64,000 nucleotides of DNA from Burkholderiaceae bacterium (GCA_024235855.1 JACKLN010000001.1:62001-126000), one strand, 5' to 3'; shown: positions 43,920 to 56,973, numbered from the stretch's first letter. Translations and numbers: made by a program. Notes: a model not told the origin generated them from the letters alone.

Positions 43920-44885
43920 ATGCATGCCCCCTTCGCCCGCATCCGCACGCTCGCCGCGGCCACCGTGCCCGGCCTGTTCGCCACCTTGGCCATCCCCATC
44001 GCCTTGGGCGTCACGACCGCGCCGGTCGCGGCGCAGACGGCCACGCTGCCGCCGGTCGGGATCGAGACCTCGGCCTCTGCCAGCTACGACGGTGTCGTGG
44101 GCAGCATGACCGACAGCGCCGGCAACCCGGGCTCGGCGAGCAGCTCGGTGAACGTCGGCCCGGGCGGACCCGGGCTCAACCTGTTCTTCTACGGCCCGGT
44201 GCTCGACGCGTCGCTGGCCGATGCGCGGGCCGGCCTGCCCGGCACCATCGGCAGCCGCGCCCTCGCCGGCGGCTTCAACCCGAGCTTCGGCCCGGGCGGC
44301 AGCACCGATGCCTTCGCGACGGCGCGCACCGTCACGCACTGGGTGGCGAGCAGCAACGACCCCGCGTTGGGCAGCGTGCCCATCGACGTGCTGGCCTTCT
44401 TCGACGGCGTCCTGGTCACCGCGGACTTCGCCGGCGCCAGCTTCAGCGCCACCGCAAGGGCCGAGATGGCGGTGTGGACCGCTGGCGGCCGCAGCGTGGT
44501 GTTCGCCGGCGAGGGCACGCTGAACTCGAGCGGCGCGCTCAGCGCGACCGGCGAGTGGATCGGCGAGTTCACGCTCGGCAGCAACGCCAGCGGCTCGGTG
44601 CGCTTTGCCGAACTGGACTACACGGAATTCTTCGCCGACGCCTTCGTCGTCAACGTCAACGTGCCCTTCGCCTGGGAGGTGATCCTGACGACCCAGGCCG
44701 CGGTGCCTGGCCCGTTCGAGCTGCATGCCATCGCGGACTTCTTCAACACCGGCTCGACCGACCTCTCGGTCGACACGCAGGGCGTGATGCTGACGCAGAT
44801 CGGCGTCGTTCCGGAGACACCGGTCTGGCTGGCGATGCTGCTGGGGCTGCCGCTGGTGCTGCGGCGGCGGTTCGGTGCCCGCTGA
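43920..44885 (+). CDS. secreted protein with PEP-CTERM-like sorting signal
   Basis: A 321-residue exported protein: signal peptide to about APVAAQT, then a Gly/Ser/Ala-rich beta region with no known enzyme motif. It ends VVPETPVWLAMLLGLPLVLRRR: a V-P-E-T/P motif, a membrane helix and a basic tail, the tripartite PEP-CTERM signal with Thr in place of the usual Pro. Such proteins are handed to exosortase and placed on the surface, often with exopolysaccharide. No exosortase is in the window. ATG 43920 is used because GGAGG (43908-43912) stands 7 bases before it, too close to ATG 43914. Confidence 0.72.
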   Translation: MHAPFARIRTLAAATVPGLFATLAIPIALGVTTAPVAAQTATLPPVGIETSASASYDGVVGSMTDSAGNPGSASSSVNVGPGGPGLNLFFYGPVLDASLADARAGLPGTIGSRALAGGFNPSFGPGGSTDAFATARTVTHWVASSNDPALGSVPIDVLAFFDGVLVTADFAGASFSATARAEMAVWTAGGRSVVFAGEGTLNSSGALSATGEWIGEFTLGSNASGSVRFAELDYTEFFADAFVVNVNVPFAWEVILTTQAAVPGPFELHAIADFFNTGSTDLSVDTQGVMLTQIGVVPETPVWLAMLLGLPLVLRRRFGAR

Positions 44886-45103
44886 AAGGCGGTTCCGGCC
44901 AATATGGCCGATCCGGCCGCGATGATGCCGCGCGCCTTGCCTCCGGACGGCGTCGGGCCCGAGATGTCCGGCAGCGACGCCAGGCCGCGCAGCGCCGTGC
45001 CGTGGCCCGCCGTGCAGACCACGCAGACGGCGGCGTTGTCGATCGGCGTACGACGCACGCCGCGGAGCCTGCCTGCCGGCCCCAGGTCGCGATCCGTGGG
45101 CAC

Positions 45104-45130
45104 TCAAGTGGCAGATGCCCCTGCCGATAT
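45104..45130 (+). promoter_or_regulatory. sigma-28 (FliA) flagellar promoter before the chemoreceptor
   Basis: TCAA (45104-45107), 15 bases, then GCCGATAT (45123-45130): a near-perfect match to the FliA form (TAAA-N15-GCCGATAA). It lies 36 bases before the ATG at 45166. This shows the chemoreceptor is made with the flagellar late genes and argues against the longer start at 45115, which would lie inside the promoter. Confidence 0.8.
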
Positions 45131-45165
45131 CAGGGATTACGACTTCACTCCGCAGAGACGACGCG

Positions 45166-47199
45166 ATGTCCCATGTCTTGCCCCAGGCCGCGCTCGTCGA
45201 GCGGGCGCCCGCCGAACCCCACGACGCCGGCTTCTTCACCTACCACGGCGCCTGGGCGCCCGGCGTGCGGCTGTTCCGCCAGATGCGCTTCGGCCACAAG
45301 GCACTGATCATCTCGCTGGCCTTCGTCGTGCCCCTGCTGGCCCTGGTGGCCTGGCTGCTGGTGACGGTGGAGAGGGACGCCCTGGCCGACCGCCAGGACG
45401 CCACCCGGCAGCACGTGGAGGTGGCGCACGGCGTGCTGGCCTGGGCCCATGCCAAGGAACGCAGTGGCGAGCTCACGCGCGCGCAGGCCCAGCAGCTGGC
45501 CCGCGACACCGTGGCGTCGCTGCGTTACGACGGCCAGGAGTACTTCTGGATCAACGACATGCACCCGCGCGTGGTGATGCACCCGATGAAGCCGGAACTC
45601 GACGGGCAGGACGTCACCGCGACGAAGGACCCCAATGGCAAGGCGCTGTTCGTGGCCTTCGCCGAGCAGGTGCGTCGCCAGGGTGCCGGCTTCGTGGAAT
45701 ACCAGTGGCCGCGCGAGAAGGGCGGCACGCCGGTGGACAAGCTGTCCTACGTCAAGGGCTTCGAACCCTGGGGATGGGTCATCGGCTCGGGCATCTGGGT
45801 CGGTGACCTGCGGGCCGCGTCCCGCGCCCGCCTGACCTGGGTGGCCGGCGTGGTGCTGGCGTCGCTGCTGCTGGCCAGCTACCTGTTCCTGAGCTTCTAC
45901 CGCGTGATGGAGGGTGGCCTGAAGGAGACCCGCCGCCACCTGCGCGCGATGACCGAAGGCGACCTGACGATGTCGCCCACGCCCTGGGGTCGCGACGAGG
46001 CGGCGCAGCTGATGCTGGACCTGCGCACGATGCAGGCCGCGCTGCGGCGCATGGTGCAGCGCGTGCGCCACTCGTCCGACGAGATCGTGCACTCCAGCAG
46101 CGAGATCGCCAGCGGTGCGCTGGACCTGTCGTCGCGCACCGAGCAGGCGGCCGCCAGCCTGGAACAGTCGGCCTCGGCGATGGAGCAGATCTCGGCCACC
46201 GTGCGCCAGACCTCGGACCACACCAACGAGGCCGCCACCGTGGCCCGCCACAACGCCGAGGTCGCCGCCGAGGGCGGTCGCACGATGCAGCAGGTGATGC
46301 AGACGATGGAGGCCATCCGCGGCTCGTCGGCGCGCATCGGCGAGATCATCGGCACCATCGATGGCATCGCCTTCCAGACCAACATCCTGGCGCTCAACGC
46401 GGCGGTGGAAGCCGCACGCGCCGGCGAGCAGGGGCGCGGCTTTGCCGTCGTCGCCGCCGAGGTGCGTTCGCTGGCGCAGCGCAGCGCCGGTGCGGCGCGG
46501 GAGATCAAGGCGCTGATCGGCCAGAGCGTGGAGCAGGTGGAGGCCGGCAGCGACGTGGTGCGCCGGGCCGGCGCCACCATCGACGACATCGTGCAGTCCT
46601 CGAGTCGCGTCAATGCGCTGCTGGGCGACGTGGCCACCGGCGCGCGCGAGCAGTCCGGCGGCATCGGCCAGATCGGCGAGGCGGTGCAGGAACTCGACCG
46701 CATGACACAGCAGAACGCGGCCCTGGTGGAAGAGACCGCCGCCGCGGCGGCCGCGATGCAGGACCAGGCACGCACGCTGGCCGACGAGGTGGCGCGCTTC
46801 CGTCTGCCGGCCGGCGGCGAGACGCTGGCCAGCGTGGTGAAGGTCGACGACTTCGACTTCGACGCCGCGATCCAGGCCCACCGCCAGTGGAAGGTGAAGC
46901 TGCGCCAGGCCATCGGCCAGCAGGAGCGGCTGGATGCCGACACGCTCTGCCGCGACGACGCCTGCCCGCTGGGCCGCTGGCTGCATGGTCCGGGCGGTGC
47001 ACGCTGGGGCGGCAAACCCTCCTTCGTCGAGCTGGTGGACCGTCACGCCGATTTCCACCGCGCGGCCGGCAGCGTCGCGCGCCAGATCAACGCGGGCGAC
47101 TACGACCGTGCCGAACGCCTGATCGGCGCCGGCTCGGACTTCGCGCGGGCCTCCACCGAGGTGGCCACGTTGCTGACGCGGGCCAAGCGAGGGCTGTAG
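45166..47199 (+). CDS. methyl-accepting chemotaxis protein with cache sensor and CZB domain
   Basis: A 677-residue receptor: helix 1 (about residues 43-66), a periplasmic single cache domain (about 70-220, with DGQEYFWINDMHPRVVMHP and FEPWGWVIGSGIWVGD), helix 2 (about 226-248), HAMP, a signalling core with the hairpin tip EIIGTIDGIAFQTNILALNAAVEAARAGEQGRGFAVVA, and a C-terminal chemoreceptor zinc-binding domain (HRQWKVKLRQAI, CPLGRWLHG, HADFHRAAG) with the 3-His/1-Cys pattern. sCache_2 receptors often bind small carboxylates; CZB domains sense zinc or hypochlorite. No chemotaxis genes are adjacent. Confidence 0.95.
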   Translation: MSHVLPQAALVERAPAEPHDAGFFTYHGAWAPGVRLFRQMRFGHKALIISLAFVVPLLALVAWLLVTVERDALADRQDATRQHVEVAHGVLAWAHAKERSGELTRAQAQQLARDTVASLRYDGQEYFWINDMHPRVVMHPMKPELDGQDVTATKDPNGKALFVAFAEQVRRQGAGFVEYQWPREKGGTPVDKLSYVKGFEPWGWVIGSGIWVGDLRAASRARLTWVAGVVLASLLLASYLFLSFYRVMEGGLKETRRHLRAMTEGDLTMSPTPWGRDEAAQLMLDLRTMQAALRRMVQRVRHSSDEIVHSSSEIASGALDLSSRTEQAAASLEQSASAMEQISATVRQTSDHTNEAATVARHNAEVAAEGGRTMQQVMQTMEAIRGSSARIGEIIGTIDGIAFQTNILALNAAVEAARAGEQGRGFAVVAAEVRSLAQRSAGAAREIKALIGQSVEQVEAGSDVVRRAGATIDDIVQSSSRVNALLGDVATGAREQSGGIGQIGEAVQELDRMTQQNAALVEETAAAAAAMQDQARTLADEVARFRLPAGGETLASVVKVDDFDFDAAIQAHRQWKVKLRQAIGQQERLDADTLCRDDACPLGRWLHGPGGARWGGKPSFVELVDRHADFHRAAGSVARQINAGDYDRAERLIGAGSDFARASTEVATLLTRAKRGL

Positions 47200-47239
47200 G
47201 CGCGGGCTGTGGACGCGGGCTGCAGGCGCGGGCTGCAGG
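47187..47239. repeat. short direct repeats at the end of the chemoreceptor gene
   Basis: The 12-base unit GCGCGGGCTGYR occurs about three times in a row with small changes (47200, 47214 and 47226), just past and partly over the chemoreceptor stop codon and ahead of the convergent transporter gene. It looks like replication slippage; no function is suggested. Confidence 0.5.
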
Positions 47240-48214
47240 TCAGCCCAGCAGCGCCAGCACGCCCAACCACGCCGACGCACTGAGCACGAACAGCAGCGTG
47301 GAGACCACGATGGCCGCCGTGGCCTCGGTAGCCCCGGTGTCGTAGCGCTGCGCGAAGATCAGCGCGTTGCTGCCGGTGGGCAGGGCCGCCATCAGCACCA
47401 CCACCGCCAGCGGCAGGCCGGCCAGGCCGAAGCCCCAGTGGGCGATGGCCACCACCACGGCCGGCAGCACCGCCAGCTTCAGCGCACTGAGCTGCAGCGC
47501 GCCGCGCCACTGGCCCTGCACACCGTAGTAGGCCAGGCTCAGGCCGATCAGCACCAGGCACACCGGCACCACGGCCGAGCCCAGCGCCGCCAGTGTCTCG
47601 TCCAGCACCGCCGGCAGCGGCAGGCCGGCCAGGTTCCAGGCCAGCCCGGCCACCACCGGCAGCACCACCGGGTGCACCAGCGTGTTGCGCACCGTGCTGC
47701 GCAGCGTGGCGGCGATGTCGCGCGGGCCGGGCTGGGCGCGTGCCAGGTCCAGCTCCACCAGCACCGTGGGCAGCGTCAGCAGGATCAGCGCGTGCAGGCT
47801 CACCAGCGTGATGTGGATGGCCAGGCCCGGCTCGCCGAACAGTGCAGTGGCCATCGGGATGCCCAGCTGCACCGAGTTGCCGAAGGAGGCCGTGACCATG
47901 CGCGCCGCCGGTGTCGCCGGGGCGGTGGCCGCGTCGGCACGACGGCGCTGCCAGAGGTACACGGCCAGCGCGTACAGCACCGCCGGCACGAAGAACGCGG
48001 CGATGATGCGCCAGGGCAGCGCAGCGAAGTCCAGCCGCGCCGTGGTGCGGAACAGCAGCGCCGGCACGAAGATCGTGAACGCGGCGTTGCCCAGCACGCG
48101 CGCCGGGTCGCGCGCGTCGGCGCCGCTGTCCAGCCAGCGCAGGCGGCCGGCCACCCAGCCGACGCCGACGGTCAGGAAGATCGCCAGCAGCTTGTGGAAG
48201 ACCGCGGCGGTCAC
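47240..48214 (-). CDS. AEC (auxin efflux carrier) family transporter
   Basis: A 324-residue protein with ten predicted membrane helices in two five-helix halves. Signatures include GNAAFTIFVPALLFRT, ASFGNSVQLGIPMATALFG and ALPTGSNALIFAQRYD near the end, all typical of bacterial AEC carriers that move small organic acids such as malate. Convergent with the chemoreceptor gene and 19 bases upstream-facing to the DUF3617 gene on the same strand. Substrate unknown. Confidence 0.92.
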   Translation of the reverse strand: MTAAVFHKLLAIFLTVGVGWVAGRLRWLDSGADARDPARVLGNAAFTIFVPALLFRTTARLDFAALPWRIIAAFFVPAVLYALAVYLWQRRRADAATAPATPAARMVTASFGNSVQLGIPMATALFGEPGLAIHITLVSLHALILLTLPTVLVELDLARAQPGPRDIAATLRSTVRNTLVHPVVLPVVAGLAWNLAGLPLPAVLDETLAALGSAVVPVCLVLIGLSLAYYGVQGQWRGALQLSALKLAVLPAVVVAIAHWGFGLAGLPLAVVVLMAALPTGSNALIFAQRYDTGATEATAAIVVSTLLFVLSASAWLGVLALLG

Positions 48215-48233
48215 CGGCGCCGCCCGGCCGGGG

Positions 48234-48839
48234 TCATTCCGGCTTCACGTTGCCGCAGGAGGCGCCCAGCCAGCGGCCACTGCCGTTCCAGGCCATCTGC
48301 ACGCGGCCGTCGGCGGCCACCTTCAGCCCCGGCATGCCGCCCATGTCGCCGGCCATGCGGCCGGTGCCCGTCCAGCGGCCGGTCCAGGCCTTGGCGCTGC
48401 CCATCGTCATCTCGCCGGCGATGTCGCCGCTGAAGCCGTCGGGATCGGTGCAGCGGCCCTTGAAGCTGACGGTGCCGCCGCTGATCTTCACCGGCTCGTA
48501 GCGGCAGGTCGGCGCGTCCTTCTGCAGGTCGGCCAGCATCGTGCGCGCGTCGCTGCGGCGCTTGGCGGTCTCGGCGGTCAGGCATTCCTGCTGCGGGCCG
48601 CCCATCATCGCGCCGCCCTGGGCCTTCATCATCTGCTCGGCCATCGCGCGCTGGTCCGCCGGCATGTCCTTCATCGCCGCGGCCATCGCGTTCTGCATCG
48701 CCGCGCCTAGGTCCTGGCCGTTGACGGTGAGCTTGAACTGCGTTTCCCACAGGCCGGGGGCCGGGGCCGGATTCAGGGTCTGCGCCACCGCCGTCGAGGC
48801 CAGCAGCGCCGAAGTCAGGGAGAGGGCAAGTGTCTTCAT
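48234..48839 (-). CDS. DUF3617 family secreted protein
   Basis: A 201-residue exported protein: signal peptide MKTLALSLTSALLASTAVAQ, then APGLWETQFKLTVNGQ, the opening of DUF3617, followed by a Met-rich helix (residues 50-80) and conserved cysteines in QECLTAE, TCRYEP, KGRCTDPDG and GASCG. The family is periplasmic and of unknown function. The Met-rich segment could bind copper or be a plain helix. Lies between topB and the AEC gene, all on the minus strand. Confidence 0.85.
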   Translation of the reverse strand: MKTLALSLTSALLASTAVAQTLNPAPAPGLWETQFKLTVNGQDLGAAMQNAMAAAMKDMPADQRAMAEQMMKAQGGAMMGGPQQECLTAETAKRRSDARTMLADLQKDAPTCRYEPVKISGGTVSFKGRCTDPDGFSGDIAGEMTMGSAKAWTGRWTGTGRMAGDMGGMPGLKVAADGRVQMAWNGSGRWLGASCGNVKPE

Positions 48840-48852
48840 GGCGGCGATTTTG

Positions 48853-51459
<2,607 letters not shown>

Positions 51460-51524
51460 GCGTTCCTGGTCCTCGGGTTCCTGCCGGGTCCGTGCCCGGT
51501 CCATGCCTACAATGCCGTCGCTCT

Positions 51525-51549
51525 CGCGCGCACGCACACACGCGCGCGC
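51525..51549. other. alternating purine-pyrimidine tract between topB and the SET gene
   Basis: A run of 25 bases strictly alternates C/G and C/A steps, a sequence that can form left-handed Z-DNA under negative supercoiling. It lies in the 101-base divergent promoter region of topB and the SET-domain gene, 66 bases from the topB start. Function is only suggested. Confidence 0.55.
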
Positions 51550-51560
51550 CCACCAATTCA

Positions 51561-52097
51561 ATGTACCGAATGACGAAGACCGCGCAAGCCGCCGGCGGAA
51601 AGCGGGCCACGGCACGTGGCGTGAAGGCCGCCACGCCGCGGGCGGCCGGACGGCGCATCCAGGTGCGCCGCTCCGGCGTGCACGGCAAGGGTGTCTACGC
51701 GGTGCAGCCCATCGCCGCCGGGCAGCGCATCATCGAATACACCGGCGAGGTCATCTCGTGGCCCGAGGCGCAGCGCCGCCACCCGCACGACCCGGCCGAC
51801 CCGAACCACACCTTCTACTTCCACGTCGACGACACGCGGGTCATCGACGCCAAGTACGGCGGCAACGCCGCACGCTGGATCAACCACGCCTGCGCGCCGA
51901 ACTGCGAGTCGGAAGTGGCCGACGACGGCCGCGTCTACATCAAGGCGCTGCGTGACCTGCACCCGGGCGAGGAACTGTTCTACGACTACGGCCTGGTGAT
52001 CGACGAGCGCTACACGCCCAAGCTCAAGCGCGAATACGCCTGCCGCTGCGGCAGCCCGGATTGCCGCGGCACGATGCTCGCGCCCAAGCGGCGCTGA
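51561..52097 (+). CDS. SET-domain protein-lysine methyltransferase-like protein
   Basis: About 178 residues. After a basic Ala/Lys/Arg-rich tail (residues 4-35) comes a SET domain: RRSGVHGKGVYAVQPIAAGQRIIEYTGEV, AARWINHACAPNCES (the N-H-x-C-x-x-N pseudoknot) and EELFYDYGL (catalytic Tyr), followed by a post-SET zinc site CRCGSPDCRGTM. This is a full catalytic set for S-adenosylmethionine-dependent lysine methylation; the protein target in a bacterium is unknown. Start ATG 51561 or 51570. A weak -10 box (TACAAT, 51508) lies upstream. Confidence 0.9.
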   Translation: MYRMTKTAQAAGGKRATARGVKAATPRAAGRRIQVRRSGVHGKGVYAVQPIAAGQRIIEYTGEVISWPEAQRRHPHDPADPNHTFYFHVDDTRVIDAKYGGNAARWINHACAPNCESEVADDGRVYIKALRDLHPGEELFYDYGLVIDERYTPKLKREYACRCGSPDCRGTMLAPKRR

Positions 52098-52133
52098 GCC
52101 GCGACCCCGCCATCGCCACGCCTGCGACGCCCG

Positions 52134-53036
52134 ATGACGGAGTTCCCCCCGCCGCCACCGCACCTGGACTGGCAGGCCGAGGCGCTGTGGCAGCGGCTGC
52201 AGCCCATGCTGCCCGGCCTGAACATTGAAGTGCTGGCCAGCGTGGGGTCCACCAACGCCACACTGCTGGCGCGGGCCCGTGGCGAGCCCGACAGCACCGG
52301 CGGCGCCGATGGCACGCCGCGCCTGGGGCGCCGCCAGGCCGATCTGCAGCCCGCCCTGCTGGTGGCCGAGCAGCAGACCGCCGGCCGCGGACGCCAGGGC
52401 AAGGGCTGGCAGTCGGCGGCAGGCGCCTCGCTGACCTTCTCGCTGGCACTGCCGTTGGCACCGGCCCACGGCTGGTCCGGGCTGTCGCTGGCCGTGGGCT
52501 GCGCACTGGCCGACGCGCTGGACCCGACCGATGCCCGGGGTGTCCACGCCGCGCCGGCACTGATGCTGAAGTGGCCCAACGACCTCTGGCTGCGCGACGA
52601 CGACGCGCCGGGGGGTGGCCGCAAGCTCGGCGGCATCCTGATCGAGACCGCGCCGGTGGGCGCACAGCGCCTGGTCGTCGTCGGCATCGGCCTGAACGTG
52701 CATGTGCCGGCCGCGCCCGAGCCGGCGCAGCTGTCCAGCGGCCTGGGCTGTGTCGACGAACTCGACCCAGCCGCCACGCCACCCGCAGTGCTGGCCCGCG
52801 TGGCGCCGCCGCTGGTGCAGGCGCTGCGCCGGTTCGAGGCCGGTGGTTTCGCCCCGTTCGCCGCCGCGTTCGCGCGCCGCGACCTGCTGGCCGGCCGGCC
52901 GCTGCGCACTCAGGGGGCGGTGGTGCTCGAAGGCACCGGTGCCGGTGTCGATGCCCAGGGCGTGCTGCAGCTGCGCATGGCCGACGGCCGCCTGCACGGC
53001 GTGGGCAGCGGCGAAGTCAGCGTGCGGCCATGCTGA
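52134..53036 (+). CDS. birA: biotin-[acetyl-CoA-carboxylase] ligase, single-domain type
   Basis: A 300-residue enzyme that attaches biotin to the carboxyl carrier protein. Key segments: VGSTNATL (near residue 38), the biotin-AMP loop GRGRQGKGW, KWPNDLWLRDD and GGRKLGGILIET, then a small C-terminal SH3-like domain. There is no N-terminal DNA-binding domain, so it lacks the repressor function of E. coli BirA. A stretch of about 20 residues between the first two motifs (GTPRLGRRQADLQPA) is longer than usual. Overlaps the next gene by 7 bases. Confidence 0.93.
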   Translation: MTEFPPPPPHLDWQAEALWQRLQPMLPGLNIEVLASVGSTNATLLARARGEPDSTGGADGTPRLGRRQADLQPALLVAEQQTAGRGRQGKGWQSAAGASLTFSLALPLAPAHGWSGLSLAVGCALADALDPTDARGVHAAPALMLKWPNDLWLRDDDAPGGGRKLGGILIETAPVGAQRLVVVGIGLNVHVPAAPEPAQLSSGLGCVDELDPAATPPAVLARVAPPLVQALRRFEAGGFAPFAAAFARRDLLAGRPLRTQGAVVLEGTGAGVDAQGVLQLRMADGRLHGVGSGEVSVRPC

Positions 53037-53461
53037 GGGCGCTGCTGGTGCTGCTGCTGGCCGCCAACGCCTTCTGGTGGGCGGCGACGCACGGCTGGCT
53101 GCCGATGGCCTGGCTGCCCTTCCCCGACCCGGACGCCCAGCGCGAGCCGCAGCGGCTGCAGCAGCAGATCCGGCCGGAGGCGATCACCGTGCTGCCGGCC
53201 AAGGCGGGCGGCAACACGCCGGCCGCGGCGCCGCGCACGACGGCCTGCCTGGAAGCCACCGGGCTGCCCGACGCCGCTGCCCGGTCGGCCGCCGAAGGCC
53301 TGCTGCGCAGCGCCGGCATCGACGCGGCGCGCTGGACGTGGCCGGACGGGGACGATGGCGCCACGCTGCGCGTGCAGGGCCTCGCCAGCAATGAACAGGA
53401 GGCCTTGCGCGCCGCCGCAGCGCTGGCGGCTGGTGCGCCGGCGTTCAGCCCCTGCCGTTGA
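53030..53461 (+). CDS. small membrane-anchored protein, possible SPOR-like domain
   Basis: A 143-residue protein with one N-terminal membrane helix (LRALLVLLLAANAFWWAATH), a Pro/Gln-rich linker and a C-terminal region from ACLEATGLPDAAAR to the end that has the alpha/beta rhythm of a SPOR-type domain, though similarity is weak. Its start overlaps birA (ATG inside birA), so it is translated with it. The 3' end overlaps the convergent subtilase gene by 17 bases. Function unknown. Confidence 0.65.
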   Translation: MLRALLVLLLAANAFWWAATHGWLPMAWLPFPDPDAQREPQRLQQQIRPEAITVLPAKAGGNTPAAAPRTTACLEATGLPDAAARSAAEGLLRSAGIDAARWTWPDGDDGATLRVQGLASNEQEALRAAAALAAGAPAFSPCR

Positions 53462-55427
53462 CGCGCCGCAGCGACCAGGCGGCACCGGCCAGGGCCAGCA
53501 GCCACAGCGGCTGCACGGCACCGCCGCCGGACGAACCACCGGTGCTCGGCGGCGTCGGCGTCGACGTGCCGGGCGACGCCGCCACCGTCACCGTGGTCTG
53601 CGCCACGGCTGTCGCCCCCTGATCGTCGGTGACGGTGAGCGCCACCGTGATGCTGCCCGCGCCGGTGGGCAGCAGGCTGGCCTGGGCCGCGTTGGCCGCG
53701 CCGCTGAAGCCGGCGACGATGCCGCCGCCATCGACGATGCGCCAGGCGTAGCCGGCCACGGTGCGCCCCACGGCCACCAGGCTGCCGGCACCGTCGAGCT
53801 CCAGCAGCGCGTCAGCGGTGGGCGAGGCCGTGCGCACGGCGATGCGGGCGAAGGCACCATCGGCGGCCGCCACCGCGGCCGCGGCATCCAGCATGCCGGT
53901 GCCGCACAGGCCGACCTGGCAGTAGCACTGCAGCTGCTCTGCCGTGCTCGGCGCCACGCAGGCGGGCACGGGGTCGCTGCTCAGCGGCTCGTTGGTGGCG
54001 CCGTCCTGCGGGAACGGCCGCGCCGTGGCCTGCAGCACCTGCTTCACCTCGGCGGGCGTCAGCGTCGGCCGCTGGGCCATCACCAGCGCGGCCGCGCCGG
54101 CGACGATGGGCGACGCGAAGCTGGTGCCCACGCCGTAGTCCACGCTGTCGGTCCAGGTGGACGCCACGGGCCGCTGCAGGCCGGTGTTGGTGCCGGCCAG
54201 GATGGGGTAGGTGCAGGGCTGCTGGTTGTTGTCGAAGACGCAGTTGCCGCCGGGCGCGCTGAGCGCAATCTCGGGCCCCAGGTCGCTGAAACCCACCTTG
54301 CTGCCGGCGTGGCGCAGGCCGCCGATGCCGATCACGCCCGGGCAGTTGGCCGGCGTGCCCACGGCCTTGCCGACGTCGTTGCCCGCGGCGGCCACCACCA
54401 CGGCGCCGGCGGCGTTGATGCGCTGCACGGCGTCCACGTAGGCCGCGGTGCAGGCGCCGGAGCCACCCAGGCTCATGTTCAGCACCCGCGCCGGGTTGGC
54501 GTTGGTGACGCCAGCCACCGGCTCCAGCCCGGCCGCCCAGAGCATGCCGGCAATGATGTCGGAGTCGTAGCCGCCGCACTTGCCCAGCACGCGCACCGGC
54601 ACGATGCGCGCGCCGGGCGCCGCGCCGGCCATGCCGTTGTCGTCGTTGCTCAGCGCAGCGGCGATGGTCGACACCTGCGTGCCGTGCCAGGAACTGATGC
54701 CCTCCGGGCAACCGGCCAGCGGCCCGCTGCGGCCCTCCGCGGCCGTGACCCAGTCGCCCGGGTCGGAGGCGTCGGTGTCGGCACCGTCGCCGTCGTTGGC
54801 CGTGGCCAGCTCGTCGATCGTGTCGATGCCCGGCAGCAACCGCCCCTGGAGGTCCGGGTGTTCCGGCCGCACGCCGGTGTCGATGACGGCGATGACCACG
54901 CCGTTGCCGGTGCTGCGGTCCCAGGCCGCCTCCAGGTTGGCGGCTGAGCGCACCGTGGCGTCCGGCGCGCGCAGGTACCACTGGCCCGCGTCCGGGCCCT
55001 GCGGGCGTGAGCCATCGCTCACCGCGGGGTAGAGCGGGTCGTTGGGTGCGGCCAGCGCACGGCGGCGATGGTCGGGCACGGCCCAGGCCACGTCCGGGTG
55101 TGCCGCCAGGCGCGCGGCCAGCACGGCACTGTCCACGCCATCGGCCTGCAGCACCTGCCAGCGCTCGGCCACGCGGCGGCCGGCGCGCAACGGACGGCCG
55201 GCCACGGCCGCCAGCGCGTCGGCGCGTCGCTGCAGGCGCTCGGCCGTGCGTGCTGCGTTGTCGGACGCCAGCGCCCGGGCGGAACCCTGCAGTGCGGCGG
55301 CGCCGGGCTTGAAGGCGACGATGACACGCGCGGTGGCCGGTGGTGTGGTCGGGGCAGCCCAGGACTGCAGGGGAAGGGTCAGCACCGAGGCCAGGATCGC
55401 GGCGAGGGGCAGTCTGAGGCAACGCAT
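53445..55427 (-). CDS. secreted subtilisin-family serine protease with C-terminal anchor signal
   Basis: A 660-residue protease: signal peptide (MRCLRLPLAAILASVL), an inhibitor-like propeptide (about residues 32-118, VIVAFKPGAAALQG), catalytic Asp183 in VIDTGVRPEHPD, His248 in SWHGTQVS, oxyanion Asn350 in AAAGND and Ser436 in GTSFASPIVAGAA. A PKD-like beta domain follows (about 540-620). The tail GGSSGGGAVQPLWLLALAGAAWSLRR has a Gly-rich stretch, helix and basic end, like the GlyGly-CTERM signal processed by rhombosortase. Likely an extracellular enzyme; Cys residues suggest disulfides. Confidence 0.92.
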   Translation of the reverse strand: MRCLRLPLAAILASVLTLPLQSWAAPTTPPATARVIVAFKPGAAALQGSARALASDNAARTAERLQRRADALAAVAGRPLRAGRRVAERWQVLQADGVDSAVLAARLAAHPDVAWAVPDHRRRALAAPNDPLYPAVSDGSRPQGPDAGQWYLRAPDATVRSAANLEAAWDRSTGNGVVIAVIDTGVRPEHPDLQGRLLPGIDTIDELATANDGDGADTDASDPGDWVTAAEGRSGPLAGCPEGISSWHGTQVSTIAAALSNDDNGMAGAAPGARIVPVRVLGKCGGYDSDIIAGMLWAAGLEPVAGVTNANPARVLNMSLGGSGACTAAYVDAVQRINAAGAVVVAAAGNDVGKAVGTPANCPGVIGIGGLRHAGSKVGFSDLGPEIALSAPGGNCVFDNNQQPCTYPILAGTNTGLQRPVASTWTDSVDYGVGTSFASPIVAGAAALVMAQRPTLTPAEVKQVLQATARPFPQDGATNEPLSSDPVPACVAPSTAEQLQCYCQVGLCGTGMLDAAAAVAAADGAFARIAVRTASPTADALLELDGAGSLVAVGRTVAGYAWRIVDGGGIVAGFSGAANAAQASLLPTGAGSITVALTVTDDQGATAVAQTTVTVAASPGTSTPTPPSTGGSSGGGAVQPLWLLALAGAAWSLRRVNGRG

Positions 55428-55587
55428 CGGACGAGTGTAGGCGCCGGGCCAGACCCGGCAGAAACCGGAGGTAGCCGGCTGAAGCCCGCCTGATCGTCGG
55501 CCGTGCCGGGCCGCCCCCGGCATAGGGGTGTTCAGCGCGTACCTGCCCGAACATCATCGCCGTTTTTCGACGTTGGAGATTCCCACC

Positions 55588-56952
<1,365 letters not shown>

Positions 56953-56973
56953 CCCACGGCGCGCGCCATGACA

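Noticed and set aside
45115..45165. Upstream start for the chemoreceptor
   Set aside because: It would begin inside the sigma-28 promoter, so it cannot be in the main transcript.
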